Below are positions 31,786 through 41,330 of a DNA stretch of 64,000 bases, in pieces (within the stretch, counting starts at the first letter, position 1; every line of letters starts with the position of its first letter). This DNA comes from Caulobacter sp. S45. Its GTDB lineage: Bacteria > Pseudomonadota > Alphaproteobacteria > Caulobacterales > Caulobacteraceae. A program made the translations under genes and the position numbers. The stretch lies in assembly GCF_009765965.1 (NCBI RefSeq), contig NZ_LMUL01000014.1, positions 376,557-440,556 of the forward strand, given 5' to 3'. Below the pieces are notes generated by a model. That model searched no databases, was not told the DNA's origin, and saw nothing but the letters and a program-made list of their open reading frames with translations.

Positions 31786-34040
31786 ACTAGTGGGCTTTCT
31801 TCTTCAAAGCCGGCATCGGCCAGCGCCTCTTCGATGGCTCGGAAGAGTTTCGCCGTCTCGACCGGCTTGGCGACGAATCCGTCCATGCCGACCTCGCGAT
31901 AAGCGCTGATTTGATGCGCCATGGCGTTGGCGGTGAAAGCGATAATTGGAGTGCGCACTCGCCCTTGGATCAGCTCACGCGCGCGGATTTCCCGCGTCGC
32001 CGTCGGTCCGTCCATCTGCGGCATTTGCACGTCCATCAAAATGACATCCCAGTCGGCCCGCGCCCAGGCTTCAACCGCTTGAACGCCGTTCTCGACGATC
32101 ACAGGCTCGATCCCGACCTGCGTCAAGAGCGTGCGCAAGACCAGTTGATTGACGGCGTTATCTTCCGCCGCCAACACCCGCAACGCGTAATGCGGCTCGT
32201 TCTCGGCTTCGACCGCTTGATCCGCGACCGGCCCATCCGCACGCGCAAGCGGCAGGCGAAGCGTGAACGTCGAGCCTCGATCGATCGCGCTTTCAACTTC
32301 GAGCGCTCCCCCCATGAGCGCCGCAAGTTCGTAGCAGATGGCGAGACCTAGCCCGGACCCTCCGTATTTACGGGTGGTGGAAGCATCCGCCTGGGTGAAC
32401 TTTTCAAAGAGCCGCCCGGCTTGATCCGGCGTCATGCCAATCCCGGTGTCGCGGACCACAAAGCTTAACTGCTCGCCTGCGCCAGCCTTGACCTCCACCC
32501 GCACGGACCCTGTCTCGGTGAACTTCAGCGCGTTGGAGAGAAGGTTCAGTAGGATTTGCCGAATCCGCGTTGGGTCGCCGACGTAGGCGCCTTGCGCGCC
32601 TGTCTCTACCGCCAGAGTGAAGTCTAAATTCTTTTCCGCAGCGACGCTGGCGAAGGCGTCCCTGGCGGCGCCGACGACCTCATCGAGCTCAAACGCTATG
32701 GCTTCGACTTCAAACTTGCCCGCTTCGATCTTGGAGATATCGAGGACATCATTGAGCACCGCCAAAAGGGTTTCGCCGGATGTGCGGATGATGTCGAGCC
32801 GCTCTCGCTGTCGTTTGGAGAGGCGGTCGTTGGCCATAGCCTGGGCCATGCCGAGCACGCCATTCAGGGGCGTTCGGATCTCATGGCTCATCGTCGCCAG
32901 GAAGCGGCTCTTGGCGCGGGTGGCTTCCTCGGATTGATCCCGCGCAAGGAGAAGGCTCTCCGCTTGACGCTTCAGGTCGGTGATATCGGAGACGACGGTC
33001 ACAACGCCGCCACCGGTGCGGCTGCTCTGCACCCTCAGGAACCGGCCGTCCACCGTCTCCCGGTCGAATTCCGCGGCTCCGTCTCGCCGGGCGTTGAGGC
33101 GCTCCTCCACCCAGGCCCGCTTCCCCTCCACCGTATCGGGGCCCCAATCGCCGGCCACGGCGGCTTCGATGGTCTGCCGATAGGTGCGGCCAATCTTCGG
33201 CGTCAGCCCAACACTCGCCAGCTCCCGACGGTAAATCTCGTTGCCGAGGACGAACCTGTCGTCGCCATCAAAATAGGCGAGCCCCTGGGGCATGGCTTCG
33301 ATGACCGCTTGAAGTAGGTTCAAAGACTGTTTGCGGCTGGAAGCCCGTAGCCAAACCAGCCCAAGTCCCGCGGACACGAGCAGGCCCGTCAGGCCGGCGA
33401 TCCCCAAGGCGAGCCCGTTGCGGGAGACCAGGTTGCGGGGCGCCTGGGCATGGATGTCGGGAACCAGCCCCAGGCCCACCATGCCGATAAAGTGCAGGCT
33501 GCAGATGGCCATCGCCATCGTAGCCGAAGACAGTAGGAACTTCGCTGGCGTGTGCGCCCGGAGCGCAATCCGCAGACTGAGCACCGCAAACGCGCCGCCA
33601 CACAGCAAGGACGCGACCATCGCGATGGGGCTAGGCGCGAGGTCGCCAGGGACAAGCAAGCTCTTGAGGCCCAGGAACTGCATCGCACCCAGACCAGAGA
33701 TAAAAATAACGCCCCAGACCGGCAGGTTCCAAGGTCTCGGGGTACGGTCGGTGACGAAAACGCCGAGCGCCCCGCTGATGACCGGGACCAAAAGCGAGGC
33801 TAGAACGCCCCCCGTCTCATAGCCGACCGGGTATTGCGGCTGGAACGCCAGAAACGCGATGAAGCTGGTCGCCCAGGCGCCCATACCGCCACATGCGCCG
33901 CCAAGCATGAGCAACGCTGGTCCTGATCGCCGCTTTGATCGCGCGCCATAGATCATCAGACGCAGCGCTGTGCTGGTAGAGACCAAACACACGCCGACAG
34001 CGAGCGCCACGAGCGGAAGGTCGTGCTGCAGAAAAACCAT
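31770..34040 (-). CDS. MHYT-domain hybrid histidine kinase
   Basis: 756-residue inner-membrane hybrid kinase. The N-terminal seven-helix region has degenerate MHYT motifs (GGMGAWATSFIAFLAF, AICSLHFIGMVGL), a putative metal/diatomic-gas sensing module. It is followed by a PAS domain (VIEAMPQGLAYFDGDDRFVL), HisKA (His in FLATMSHEIRTPLNG, about residue 385), HATPase_c (NLLSNALKF, GGSGLGLAI) and a receiver with Asp in DVILMDVQMPQMDG (about 669). The final residues VALSD and the TAG lie inside the inverted-repeat element at 31637-31785, so the native C-terminus was replaced by a few residues after the receiver domain. Output is unknown. Confidence 0.92.
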   Translation of the reverse strand: MVFLQHDLPLVALAVGVCLVSTSTALRLMIYGARSKRRSGPALLMLGGACGGMGAWATSFIAFLAFQPQYPVGYETGGVLASLLVPVISGALGVFVTDRTPRPWNLPVWGVIFISGLGAMQFLGLKSLLVPGDLAPSPIAMVASLLCGGAFAVLSLRIALRAHTPAKFLLSSATMAMAICSLHFIGMVGLGLVPDIHAQAPRNLVSRNGLALGIAGLTGLLVSAGLGLVWLRASSRKQSLNLLQAVIEAMPQGLAYFDGDDRFVLGNEIYRRELASVGLTPKIGRTYRQTIEAAVAGDWGPDTVEGKRAWVEERLNARRDGAAEFDRETVDGRFLRVQSSRTGGGVVTVVSDITDLKRQAESLLLARDQSEEATRAKSRFLATMSHEIRTPLNGVLGMAQAMANDRLSKRQRERLDIIRTSGETLLAVLNDVLDISKIEAGKFEVEAIAFELDEVVGAARDAFASVAAEKNLDFTLAVETGAQGAYVGDPTRIRQILLNLLSNALKFTETGSVRVEVKAGAGEQLSFVVRDTGIGMTPDQAGRLFEKFTQADASTTRKYGGSGLGLAICYELAALMGGALEVESAIDRGSTFTLRLPLARADGPVADQAVEAENEPHYALRVLAAEDNAVNQLVLRTLLTQVGIEPVIVENGVQAVEAWARADWDVILMDVQMPQMDGPTATREIRARELIQGRVRTPIIAFTANAMAHQISAYREVGMDGFVAKPVETAKLFRAIEEALADAGFEEESPLVALSD

Positions 34041-34614
34041 AGCCTACGCGTTCTAAGGTTTACCGTTATTTCGCGGCATTAGGGCACAAACACGTAAACG
34101 GCGGCTCAATAGACCGCTGACGATCGGGGTCGCCCAACGCCTCCGGGGCCTTATCCACAACCTGTGGAGGTGGAATGGCTATGATGTCGAGCCGCGCCGA
34201 ACGCCAAAGCGGCGCGAGGCCTCCGAGAGACGGGAACACACGATCCCAGCCGTTTAAAGATGAGCCTTTGTCAGAAACCGCAATCAGCTTAGCGGTGCGG
34301 AAACAGTAGCCTATAATCGCCAGCTTTTGCACGATCGGCCGCGAGACGCCGCGCTTTTCGCTCTGCCCACCGGGCAGGTATCTTCGGGGGTCGCTTGGGC
34401 TCTCGCAGCGACTGGCGAGGCGGGCACGAAGACCGGCGCTGAGACGTGGGGCGCCTGAGCGTAAAATGTTAGCTGCACCAGTTGTCGAATGCGCTTGCGG
34501 TGGCGGCCGATAGAGATATCGGTGGCTCAGCGATCATCGTCCAAACAACAGGACACCTTTATATGCCCGACCCCTGGGCCCGCATTATGCTGCGTTGGTA
34601 AGGCATAGAGTTTG
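34041..34614. other. Intergenic region upstream of ribD
   Basis: Contains an open reverse frame 34066-34332 (88 codons, with SDKGSSLNGWDRVFPSLGGL and DPDRQRSIEPPFTCLCP) that may be a fragment of a mobile-element or other gene, but I cannot assign it. A small palindrome CCGATA-GAGA-TATCGG lies at 34507-34522. I looked for an FMN riboswitch before ribD and did not find its conserved core. Confidence 0.45.
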
Positions 34615-35646
34615 ATGACGACCGTCAGTTTGCAATCTTTAATTAGCAGTGCATCGTCCACGATTGAGCCTAATTTCGATCTTGCTTTGAATATGGCGGC
34701 GGAACACCGGGGCGCGACGAGCCCGAATCCGCCGGTGGGATGCGTGCTGCTCAATGAAGGCGGCCAGGTGCTCGCCGCTGGCGCCCATGAACGCGCGGGT
34801 GAAAGCCATGCGGAGGCGAACGCCCTCGCTGCGTGCCGCCGTGCAGGCGCCCAGGACCGCATCCACACTGTCGTCGTCACGCTTGAGCCCTGCAATCATT
34901 GGGGCCGTACGCCGCCATGCGCCGAGGCGATCCTCGCGAGCTCGGCACGCGTGGTCTGGATCGGCGCGATCGATCCTAACGGCGACGTCGCCGGCGGCGG
35001 GGCGGCTCGGCTCGCCGATGCAGGCCTGGATGTTCGCGTGCTCGATCCGGACTCCGCGCTGGGCGTTCGGTGCAGGGACCTGATCGCCCCGTTCGCCAAG
35101 CATAAACTTACCAATCGGCCTTGGGTGACGGTGAAGCAGGCGTTGGACTCGGCGGGCGGCATGATCCCGCCGCCGGGAGAGACCACATTCACCTCCCCGC
35201 CCGCGTTGACCTACGCCCATCGCCTGCGCCGCAGGGCCGACGCCATCTTGACCGGCTCGGGCACGGTGCTGGCCGACGACCCGGCCTTCACCGTGCGTCA
35301 CGTTCCCGATCACCCTGGCAAGCGTCGGATGCTGGCGGTGCTGGATCGGCGGGGGCGCGTTTCTACCGCCTTCCTCGCCGCCGCAGGCGTGCGCGGGCTG
35401 GACGCCTTTCGCGCCGATGACCTGGAAGCGACCCTGGACGAACTGGGCCGCCGCGGCGCGCTGGAGGTCCTAGTGGAGGCTGGCCCGAGCCTGACCTCGG
35501 CCGTGCTCTCGACCGAGCTTTGGGATGAACACGTGCTGATCCGCCAGCCACCGACCGCCGCCCCCGAGACTGTGGAGGTGCGCCGGCGCGATCCGGCGCG
35601 GCTGGAACGCTTTACCATAGGGGACCTCGCATGTTCACCGGCATAG
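34615..35646 (+). CDS. ribD: Riboflavin deaminase/reductase
   Basis: Bifunctional enzyme carrying out the second and third steps of riboflavin synthesis after GTP cyclohydrolase II: pyrimidine deamination, then NADPH reduction of the ribosyl side chain. The N-terminal deaminase domain shows NPPVGCVLL, the zinc His in ESHAEANAL (about 65) and Cys in EPCNHWGRTPPC (about 93 and 102). The C-terminal reductase domain has RPWVTVKQALDSAGG, LTGSGTVLADDP and VLVEAGPSL. ATG 34615 is preferred over TTG 34612. It overlaps ribE by 16 bp as first gene of the operon. No FMN riboswitch is apparent upstream. Confidence 0.97.
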   Translation: MTTVSLQSLISSASSTIEPNFDLALNMAAEHRGATSPNPPVGCVLLNEGGQVLAAGAHERAGESHAEANALAACRRAGAQDRIHTVVVTLEPCNHWGRTPPCAEAILASSARVVWIGAIDPNGDVAGGGAARLADAGLDVRVLDPDSALGVRCRDLIAPFAKHKLTNRPWVTVKQALDSAGGMIPPPGETTFTSPPALTYAHRLRRRADAILTGSGTVLADDPAFTVRHVPDHPGKRRMLAVLDRRGRVSTAFLAAAGVRGLDAFRADDLEATLDELGRRGALEVLVEAGPSLTSAVLSTELWDEHVLIRQPPTAAPETVEVRRRDPARLERFTIGDLACSPA

Positions 35647-36245
35647 TCGAGCGGCTTGGCCGCGTCCGCCGGATCGATCGATCCGGCGAGGCCGCCATCC
35701 TGGACATGGAGACGGGCTACAGCGACCTCGCCCTGGGCGAGAGCGTCGCGGTGGACGGGGCCTGCCTGACCGTGGCGGAGGGATCGGAGGCCAGCTTCGC
35801 CCGCTTCTTCGTCAGCCACGAGACCCTCGCCCGCACCACCCTGGGCGAGCTGTCGGTGGGCAGCGCCGCCAACCTGGAGCGGTCCGCCAGCCTCTCGACC
35901 CGCCTGTCCGGCCACCTGGTCCAGGGCCATGTGGACGGGGTGGGCGAGATCGAACGCATCACCGCTCGCGGCGAGAGCACTGAACTTGTCCTGGCCTTGC
36001 CAGCGGACATCTATCGCTACTGCGTGGAGAAGGGGTCCATCGCCGTCTCGGGCATTAGCTTGACCCTGAACACCGTGTCGGCGCCCCAGGCGGACGGACG
36101 CTTCCGCATCGGCCTGAACATCATCCCTCACACCTGGACGGCCACCACCCTGCAGCACGCGCGCCCCGCAAGCCGCGTCAACATCGAGGTGGACGTCATG
36201 GCCAAGTACGTGGAGCGCCTATGTCAGCCCTATCTGAAGCCCTGA
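35631..36245 (+). CDS. ribE: Riboflavin synthase alpha subunit
   Basis: Dismutates two 6,7-dimethyl-8-ribityllumazine molecules to riboflavin plus the pyrimidine precursor. 204 residues with the characteristic MFTGIVERLG start and the internally duplicated lumazine-binding barrels: barrel 1 contains VAVDGACLTVAE and barrel 2 contains GSIAVSGISLTLN; LSGHLVQGHVDGVGEI is the inter-barrel signature. The C-terminal helix mediates trimerisation. It overlaps ribD upstream and ribBA downstream (25 bp), indicating tight translational coupling. Called ribE in this operon nomenclature (ribC in E. coli). Confidence 0.97.
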   Translation: MFTGIVERLGRVRRIDRSGEAAILDMETGYSDLALGESVAVDGACLTVAEGSEASFARFFVSHETLARTTLGELSVGSAANLERSASLSTRLSGHLVQGHVDGVGEIERITARGESTELVLALPADIYRYCVEKGSIAVSGISLTLNTVSAPQADGRFRIGLNIIPHTWTATTLQHARPASRVNIEVDVMAKYVERLCQPYLKP

Positions 36246-37465
36246 CCCGCCTGAGTCAGGGCGGCATGATCATCCTCGTCGACGACGAGGACCGGGAGAA
36301 CGAGGGTGATCTGGTGATCGCCGCCCAGTTCGCCGACGCCGCTGCGATCAACTTCCTAGCCGCCGAGGCGCGGGGGTTGATCTGCCTGGCGCTGACCGGC
36401 GAGCGGGTGGACCGGCTGGGGCTCGCCCCGATGGTCCAGGTCAACCGGACCAGCCGGCAGACCGCCTTCACCGTCTCCATCGAGGCGCGCACCGGCGTGA
36501 CCACGGGCATTTCGGCCGCCGACCGGGCGCGCACCGTCGCCGCCGCGGCCGCGCCCGGCGCCACCGCCGCCGACATCGTCTCGCCCGGCCACATCTTCCC
36601 TCTGCGCGCGGTGGACAACGGGGTGCTCGCGCGCGCCGGCCATACCGAAGGGTCGGTGGACCTGATGCGGATGGCGGGCCTGGAGCCGGCCGCGGTGATC
36701 TGCGAGGTGATGAATGCGGACGGGACCATGGCCCGGCGTCCGGACCTGGAGGTGTTCGCCCAACGCCACGGTCTGCCGATCCTGACCATCCGCGAGGTCA
36801 TCGCCTACCGCCTCGCCCACGAGCAGTGGATGGAAGAGGCGGCGGTCGCGCGGCTGCCCAGCGCCTACGCCGGCGGAGCGGACCTGGAGGCCCACGCCTT
36901 CGTCAGCCGACTCGACGGCGGGGAACATCTGGCGCTGGTGAAGCGCCCGTTCCTCGGCGCGCCCCTGGTCCGGGTCCATTCGGAATGCCTGACCGGCGAC
37001 GCCCTGGGCTCGCTCCGCTGCGACTGTGGCGAACAGCTTAGGCGCTCCGTGGCGGAAATCTCGGCCTCGGCCACCGGCGGCGCCCTGATCTATCTGCGCG
37101 GACAGGAAGGGCGCGGCGTTGGCCTCGCCAACAAGATTCGCGCCTACGCCCTACAGGACCAGGGCATGGACACGGTGGACGCCAACACCGCGCTGGGCCT
37201 GCCTGTGGACGGGCGCGATTACGCCGTCGCCGCCCAGATCTTGAAGGCTCTGGGTCTGGAGCGGATCGTCCTGCTGACCAACAATCCGCACAAGGCCGAC
37301 GCCCTCGCCGCCTACGGCATTGAAGTCGAAGCGCGCGCGCCGGTCCAGGTGACGCCCAATCCGCACAACGCAGCCTATCTCGCCACCAAGCGACTGCGCA
37401 TGGGTCATGACCTGGCCGAGACCGCCGAGCCGCCTGCAACCAAGGTCAAGGAAACCTGTCAATGA
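36221..37465 (+). CDS. ribBA: 3,4-DHBP synthase / GTP cyclohydrolase II fusion
   Basis: Bifunctional enzyme providing both precursors of lumazine: DHBP from ribulose 5-phosphate, and the pyrimidine from GTP. The N-terminal RibB part carries VDDEDRENEGD (Mg/substrate acids, about residues 21-30), an RAGHTEGSVDL segment and CEVMNADGTMARRPDL. The C-terminal RibA part has the zinc site HSECLTGDALGSLRCDCGEQ and the signature GQEGRGVGLANKIRAYALQD. Both catalytic halves seem intact, so the fusion is likely active in both, unlike some alphaproteobacterial copies with a degenerate RibA half. Overlaps ribE and ribH. Confidence 0.97.
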   Translation: MSALSEALTRLSQGGMIILVDDEDRENEGDLVIAAQFADAAAINFLAAEARGLICLALTGERVDRLGLAPMVQVNRTSRQTAFTVSIEARTGVTTGISAADRARTVAAAAAPGATAADIVSPGHIFPLRAVDNGVLARAGHTEGSVDLMRMAGLEPAAVICEVMNADGTMARRPDLEVFAQRHGLPILTIREVIAYRLAHEQWMEEAAVARLPSAYAGGADLEAHAFVSRLDGGEHLALVKRPFLGAPLVRVHSECLTGDALGSLRCDCGEQLRRSVAEISASATGGALIYLRGQEGRGVGLANKIRAYALQDQGMDTVDANTALGLPVDGRDYAVAAQILKALGLERIVLLTNNPHKADALAAYGIEVEARAPVQVTPNPHNAAYLATKRLRMGHDLAETAEPPATKVKETCQ

Positions 37466-37926
37466 GCGCCACGGAAGTCTTGCCGCGCATCGCCGTGGTG
37501 GTGAGCCGCTTCAACGCCGAGGTCACCGGCGGCCTGCTGGAGGGCGCCCGCACGACGCTGGCGGAAGCGGGCTGCGCCCTGAGCGACGAGGACGTGTTCG
37601 ACGCCCCCGGCGCCTTCGAACTGCCCCTGATCGCGACGGCACTGGCCAAGACCGGCCGCTACGACGGGGTGGTCTGTCTCGGTTGCGTGATCAAAGGCGA
37701 GACCGCCCATTTCGAGTTCATCAGCCTGGGCGCCAGCATCGGTTTGATGATGGGCGCATTGCAGACCGACACGCCGATCAGCTTCGGTGTCCTGACCACC
37801 TATGACGATGCTCAAGCCGAGGCCCGCAGCCAGCCCGGCCCCGAGAACAAGGGACGCGAGGCGGCCCTCGCCTGCCTGGAGACCGCCCGCCTGCTCACGC
37901 GTATCCGCCAGGGCGCTGTCAAATAG
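37462..37926 (+). CDS. ribH: 6,7-dimethyl-8-ribityllumazine synthase
   Basis: Condenses DHBP with the ribitylamino-pyrimidine to lumazine, the RibE substrate. 154 residues with the family blocks IAVVVSRFNAEVTGGLLEGA (substrate-binding Phe in RFN), DAPGAFELPL, CLGCVIKGETAHFEFI (His catalytic base) and FGVLTTYDDAQAEAR followed by the ENKGREAA tail. ATGA-type overlap with ribBA completes a four-gene, fully overlapping operon. Forms icosahedral or pentameric assemblies in other bacteria. The next gene is convergent. Confidence 0.97.
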   Translation: MSATEVLPRIAVVVSRFNAEVTGGLLEGARTTLAEAGCALSDEDVFDAPGAFELPLIATALAKTGRYDGVVCLGCVIKGETAHFEFISLGASIGLMMGALQTDTPISFGVLTTYDDAQAEARSQPGPENKGREAALACLETARLLTRIRQGAVK

Positions 37927-37950
37927 AAGGGGCTCTTCGGCGAGAAGGGC

Positions 37951-38670
37951 TCACCAGGGAACCACCCGGCCGAGGTAGTCGACATAATGCAGGCCGGGGC
38001 TTTGGCGCTTCGCGAGCATCACGTTCACCAGGTTAGGCACGCTTTCCTCGATGCTCAGGCGCGCATCCGGCCCTCCCAGGTCGGTGCGGACCCAACCCGG
38101 CGCCATCAGCACCATGGCGCGCGATGCGTTGAACGGCCGTACCGCGAAGCTGCGCATGAACATGTTCAGAGCCGCCTTGCTGCTCCGGTAGACCTCCCGC
38201 ATCCCCATCATGTTGTTGGTGATGCTGCCTTGCCCGGATGACATGAGGCCGATCATACCGGTAGCAGGAACAAGGTCTTGAAGAGTTTCGATGACACGCA
38301 TCGGGCTCAAGGCGTTCGTGACCATGACGCGCATGAACTCGTCGGTAGTCACCTCTCCGACCTTCACGTGCTCGTTCTGGGTGGTGGTTCCGGCGTTCAC
38401 GAAGAGGACGTCGAACACGCGGCCCGACAGGCGGTTTCGCAGCGCCACAATCTGCACTGGATCGTTGATGTCGAGCACTTCGATCTCCAATCGGCCTTCG
38501 GAGGTCTCCGCCAGGTCGTGCAGCTTGGTCCGGCTCGTCCCAGCCCGGACCGTGCCGACGACGCGCCATCCCTTCATCAGGAACTCGGCGGCCATGGCGT
38601 GGCCGAGGCCTCGCGAGGCGCCAACGATCAGGATCGTGTAAGCGGCTTGGTCAGGTGAGATGAAGGTCAC
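37951..38670 (-). CDS. SDR-family oxidoreductase
   Basis: 239-residue short-chain dehydrogenase. The cofactor motif ILIVGASRGLGHAMAAEFL near the N-terminus, LFVNAGTTTQ (NAG), the Ser region GLMSSGQGSI and catalytic VYRSSKAALNMFMRS are all visible. This resembles C-factor/CsgA-like and YciK-like SDRs. It is divergent from a LysR gene with about 137 bp between starts, suggesting LysR control. Its 3' end converges on ribH with only 24 bp between. Confidence 0.9.
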   Translation of the reverse strand: MTFISPDQAAYTILIVGASRGLGHAMAAEFLMKGWRVVGTVRAGTSRTKLHDLAETSEGRLEIEVLDINDPVQIVALRNRLSGRVFDVLFVNAGTTTQNEHVKVGEVTTDEFMRVMVTNALSPMRVIETLQDLVPATGMIGLMSSGQGSITNNMMGMREVYRSSKAALNMFMRSFAVRPFNASRAMVLMAPGWVRTDLGGPDARLSIEESVPNLVNVMLAKRQSPGLHYVDYLGRVVPW

Positions 38671-38807
38671 AGGCGCGAGCCCCTTCGTTGGTTCAACGGT
38701 CAGCCGGAGCTAACCAGGCCGCAGGTCGTGCGCCAGACGCATCAGACGCAAAGAATAGTTGCGTAGAGCGCTATGCCCGGAGGCTGGGCCCGCGTTATAC
38801 CGGCGCT

Positions 38808-39716
38808 ATGGAGGGCTTGGACCTCAATCTTCTTGTCGCCCTGGACGCGCTGCTCACGGAAGGGAGCGTCACCGGAGCCGCCCGCCGGCTGGGTCTGAGC
38901 CCATCGGCGATGAGCCGGGCGCTCAGCCGGCTTCGGGCGACGACGGACGATCCCCTGCTCGTGCGCGCGGGCCGCGGACTGGTCCTCACCCCACGCGCTG
39001 AAGCGTTGCGGGATCGCGTGCGAGTGCTCACCCAGGATGCGATCTCAGTTCTTCAGCCCGATGGCGCCGCCCTCGACCCGAGCACGCTCGGGCGGATGTT
39101 CACGATCCGCGCGAACGACGGCTTCGTCGAAGCGTATGGCGCAGAGCTGGTCAGGGCCGCCCGGGCTGTCGCGCCAGGCGTCAGACTCTGCTTCACTCCC
39201 AAGCCCGACAAGGATGTCCGCGCCTTGCGCGACGGCAGCGTGGATCTGGAGATCGGCGTGCTCGGCGACTCTGGCCCGGAAATCCGGATCCAGACCTTGT
39301 TCCGCGATCGGTTTGTCGGAGCCGCGCGAAAAGGTCATCCGTTTCTCGCCGCCCCGATCACGCCTGCTCGCTATGCAGCGTGCGAGCACGTGGTCGCTTC
39401 GCGGCGGGGCCGCGCAACCGGTCCGGTCGATCGAGCCCTCGCCGAACTCGACCTTTCCCGCGAGGTGATGGCCGTGGTTCCGAGCTTCTCCACAGCCCTG
39501 GCGCTGGCCGAGAGGTCCGATCTGGTCGCGCTGGTTCCGCAGTCGTTCGCTATTGCAGGCGCACGGCGATCAGGCCCGCTTCATGCGATCGAGATATTCG
39601 ACCTGCCGCTGCATGTGGACGAGATCACGGTGTCGCTCATGTGGCACCCGCGGATGGATGCGGATACGGGCCACCGGTGGCTGCGCGGTATCGTGCTGAA
39701 GGTCTGCGCAGGCTGA
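38808..39716 (+). CDS. LysR-family transcriptional regulator
   Basis: 302 residues from ATG 38808, chosen because EGLDLNLLVALDALLTEGSV starts the canonical LysR HTH region; the open frame upstream is not protein-like. HTH: AARRLGLSPSAMSRALSRLR, then the wing DDPLLVRAGRGLVLTPRAE. The effector domain resembles the NodD/PnbR/LeuO-like branch (FTIRANDGFVEAYGAEL, GSVDLEIGVLGDSGPEI). Divergent from the SDR gene at 37951-38670, its probable target. Confidence 0.92.
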   Translation: MEGLDLNLLVALDALLTEGSVTGAARRLGLSPSAMSRALSRLRATTDDPLLVRAGRGLVLTPRAEALRDRVRVLTQDAISVLQPDGAALDPSTLGRMFTIRANDGFVEAYGAELVRAARAVAPGVRLCFTPKPDKDVRALRDGSVDLEIGVLGDSGPEIRIQTLFRDRFVGAARKGHPFLAAPITPARYAACEHVVASRRGRATGPVDRALAELDLSREVMAVVPSFSTALALAERSDLVALVPQSFAIAGARRSGPLHAIEIFDLPLHVDEITVSLMWHPRMDADTGHRWLRGIVLKVCAG

Positions 39717-39751
39717 AGCGCCGCCGACGAGGTTTGTTTTCAACAAGGACT

Positions 39752-40135
39752 TCAATCGCCCTGAATCAAGCGCGAGGGCCAGCCGATGCGGACCAAGAGG
39801 CCGTCCGGCCCGCAAATCCCTACCTCGTAGAGGCCCCATTCGCGGTGGCGTAGGACGCCTCCTGGGCGGATGATCAAGTCCTCTACTCGCGCGGCGATCG
39901 CGTCCACGTCTGGCGTGCGGATGAAGACGCCAAACGGGTTGTTCTCCTCCGGCACGCGCCAAGGGCCATCCCCTGCCTGGGTCAGGTGCACCTCGCAGCC
40001 CCAGCCGGACATGATGATGTAGTTGGCGTCCCCGCCCGTCCGAACGAAACCCAGACGTTCCCAAAACGGAACCGAGGCAGGCAAGTCGTTGCTCGGAACA
40101 ATGGCGAACGCGCCGATGCTCGGGGACTCGGACAT
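39752..40135 (-). CDS. VOC/glyoxalase-bleomycin resistance-like protein
   Basis: 127-residue single-subunit VOC protein with two beta-alpha-beta-beta-beta modules. The segments SIGAFAIVPSNDLPASVPFW and ERLGFV form module 1; PFGVFIRTPDVDAIAARVED then EWGLYEVGICGPDGLLVRIG form module 2. The metal ligands are not all obvious: CEVHLTQAG supplies a His and EWGLYEVGI a Glu. This subgroup resembles bleomycin-resistance-type binding proteins. It is convergent with the LysR gene. Cytoplasmic, function unassigned. Confidence 0.85.
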   Translation of the reverse strand: MSESPSIGAFAIVPSNDLPASVPFWERLGFVRTGGDANYIIMSGWGCEVHLTQAGDGPWRVPEENNPFGVFIRTPDVDAIAARVEDLIIRPGGVLRHREWGLYEVGICGPDGLLVRIGWPSRLIQGD

Positions 40136-40601
40136 CCGTCTGCTCCGTCGTTAACGGGAGTATTTTTCGCATAGGCGCTCGCCCGTCAACTTCAGATGGG
40201 TTGGGTCAACATTTCTTGGCGGATGTCCGTTTTCCGGCGGCGAGGGCGCGGCCGCTAACGACCCCAATGCTCGCGCAGCCCATATGACAACTGCTCCGAC
40301 AAAGCCGACGTCACCTTCGCTCAAACAAGTGGTTCATTGAGCTGCTGGGTGCGGCGAAAGGCGTCTAGCCGATTGCGCAAGGAAACGGCGTGTCTCGCAT
40401 AAATCCATTGTGTATCGCCTAGAAGATTCCGGATGGCTTCGACCTGCTTCTGCCAATGCCGCCAGGGTAGCTCGTCCCGGCAGATCGGGCCGGCTTCGCC
40501 GCCGCCTACGTCATATAGTTTTTCATTTCGTCGGCCCTTACGCGTACGCGAGTGCGACCGCGGACCCACCCCGTCCACCTGGCGAATTTAACGGAAGCCG
40601 T
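40136..40601. other. Intergenic region with an unassigned reverse open frame
   Basis: Reverse-strand frame 40321-40578 (85 codons) ends in a fairly protein-like helix-rich stretch (WQKQVEAIRNLLGDTQWIYA, then LRNRLDAFRRTQQL). Its N-terminal part is Arg/Gly-rich and unlike a real start, and I recognise no family. It could be the tail of a lost gene. No repeats seen otherwise. Confidence 0.35.
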
Positions 40602-41120
40602 ATGAACGACACCCTGCCCGATGTCATCGCTCCAGGCCTGGCGGTCGTCTTCTGCGGGATAAATCCAGGTGCCCGCGCAGCGGCCGTCGGACATAATTTC
40701 GTCGGCCATAGCAATCGTTTCTGGCGCGCCATCCATCTTGCCGGCTTCACGCCCATGCAAATCCCCGCCACAGAGGATCAAACACTTCTTAACTACCGTT
40801 GCGGTCTCACCACGGCCGTGGGCCGCTCCACTCGACGGGCCGACGAACTGTCGCGAGACGAACTCATCGCAGCCTCGGATGCGTTGCGGCGAAAGATCGA
40901 ACACTTTGCACCACGGACGATCGCCTTCCTTGGAAAGGCCGCCTATGCGGCGATCACCGCACAGCGTGACATCCAATGGGGCCCGCAGCCGGCAAGCTTC
41001 GGCGGGGCTTCAGTATGGCTGCTGCCAAACCCTAGCGGTCTCAATCGCAGCTTCAGTCTCGATCGGCTCGTCGAGGCCTATAGCGCGTTGCGGATCGCCG
41101 CGGCCATCGACCTGCAATAG
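40602..41120 (+). CDS. mug: G/U mismatch-specific DNA glycosylase
   Basis: Excises uracil or thymine mispaired with guanine and some alkylated cytosines. 172 residues from ATG 40602 (ACGGAAG Shine-Dalgarno). The UDG-superfamily motif 1 is VVFCGINPGARAA, with the Mug-type GINPG (Asn as catalytic residue), and motif 2 is LLPNPSGLNRSFS, which wedges into the helix. The scaffold between (FWRAIHLAGFTP, LLNYRCGLTT, IAFLGKAAY) also matches. Stands alone; the frame continues upstream but without a plausible start. Confidence 0.94.
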   Translation: MNDTLPDVIAPGLAVVFCGINPGARAAAVGHNFVGHSNRFWRAIHLAGFTPMQIPATEDQTLLNYRCGLTTAVGRSTRRADELSRDELIAASDALRRKIEHFAPRTIAFLGKAAYAAITAQRDIQWGPQPASFGGASVWLLPNPSGLNRSFSLDRLVEAYSALRIAAAIDLQ

Positions 41121-41330
41121 ACGCCTTAAGGGCGCCGCCATCGCTAAAATCAAGGTGCGCCGGCGCGGTGGAATTTCTCATCATTTCGGGTGACACTTCA
41201 CGAAGCGGATCGCGCTCATCAAAGTACGATCCGCAAAACTTCGAGCATGCCATTCGCTCTGTTCCCGCTCGGCGATGCCAAAGACTGCCGCCACGCGGCC
41301 TTAATTTCGGCGCCAGGGGGGCCGCCGTGC

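Noticed and set aside
34066-34332. IstB/IS21-like transposition helper fragment
   Set aside because: A short Gly-Trp-Asp-x-Val-Phe stretch hints at it, but the surrounding residues do not follow the family; left unassigned.
34480-34614. FMN (RFN) riboswitch before ribD
   Set aside because: The conserved RFN core (GGGGC...GTGAAA...ACCGGCGGT) is not present in the leader; only a small unrelated palindrome is seen.
37927-37950. Bidirectional terminator between ribH and the SDR gene
   Set aside because: Arms of GGGCTCTTC/GAAGGGCTC pair only partly and there is no T-run on either strand.
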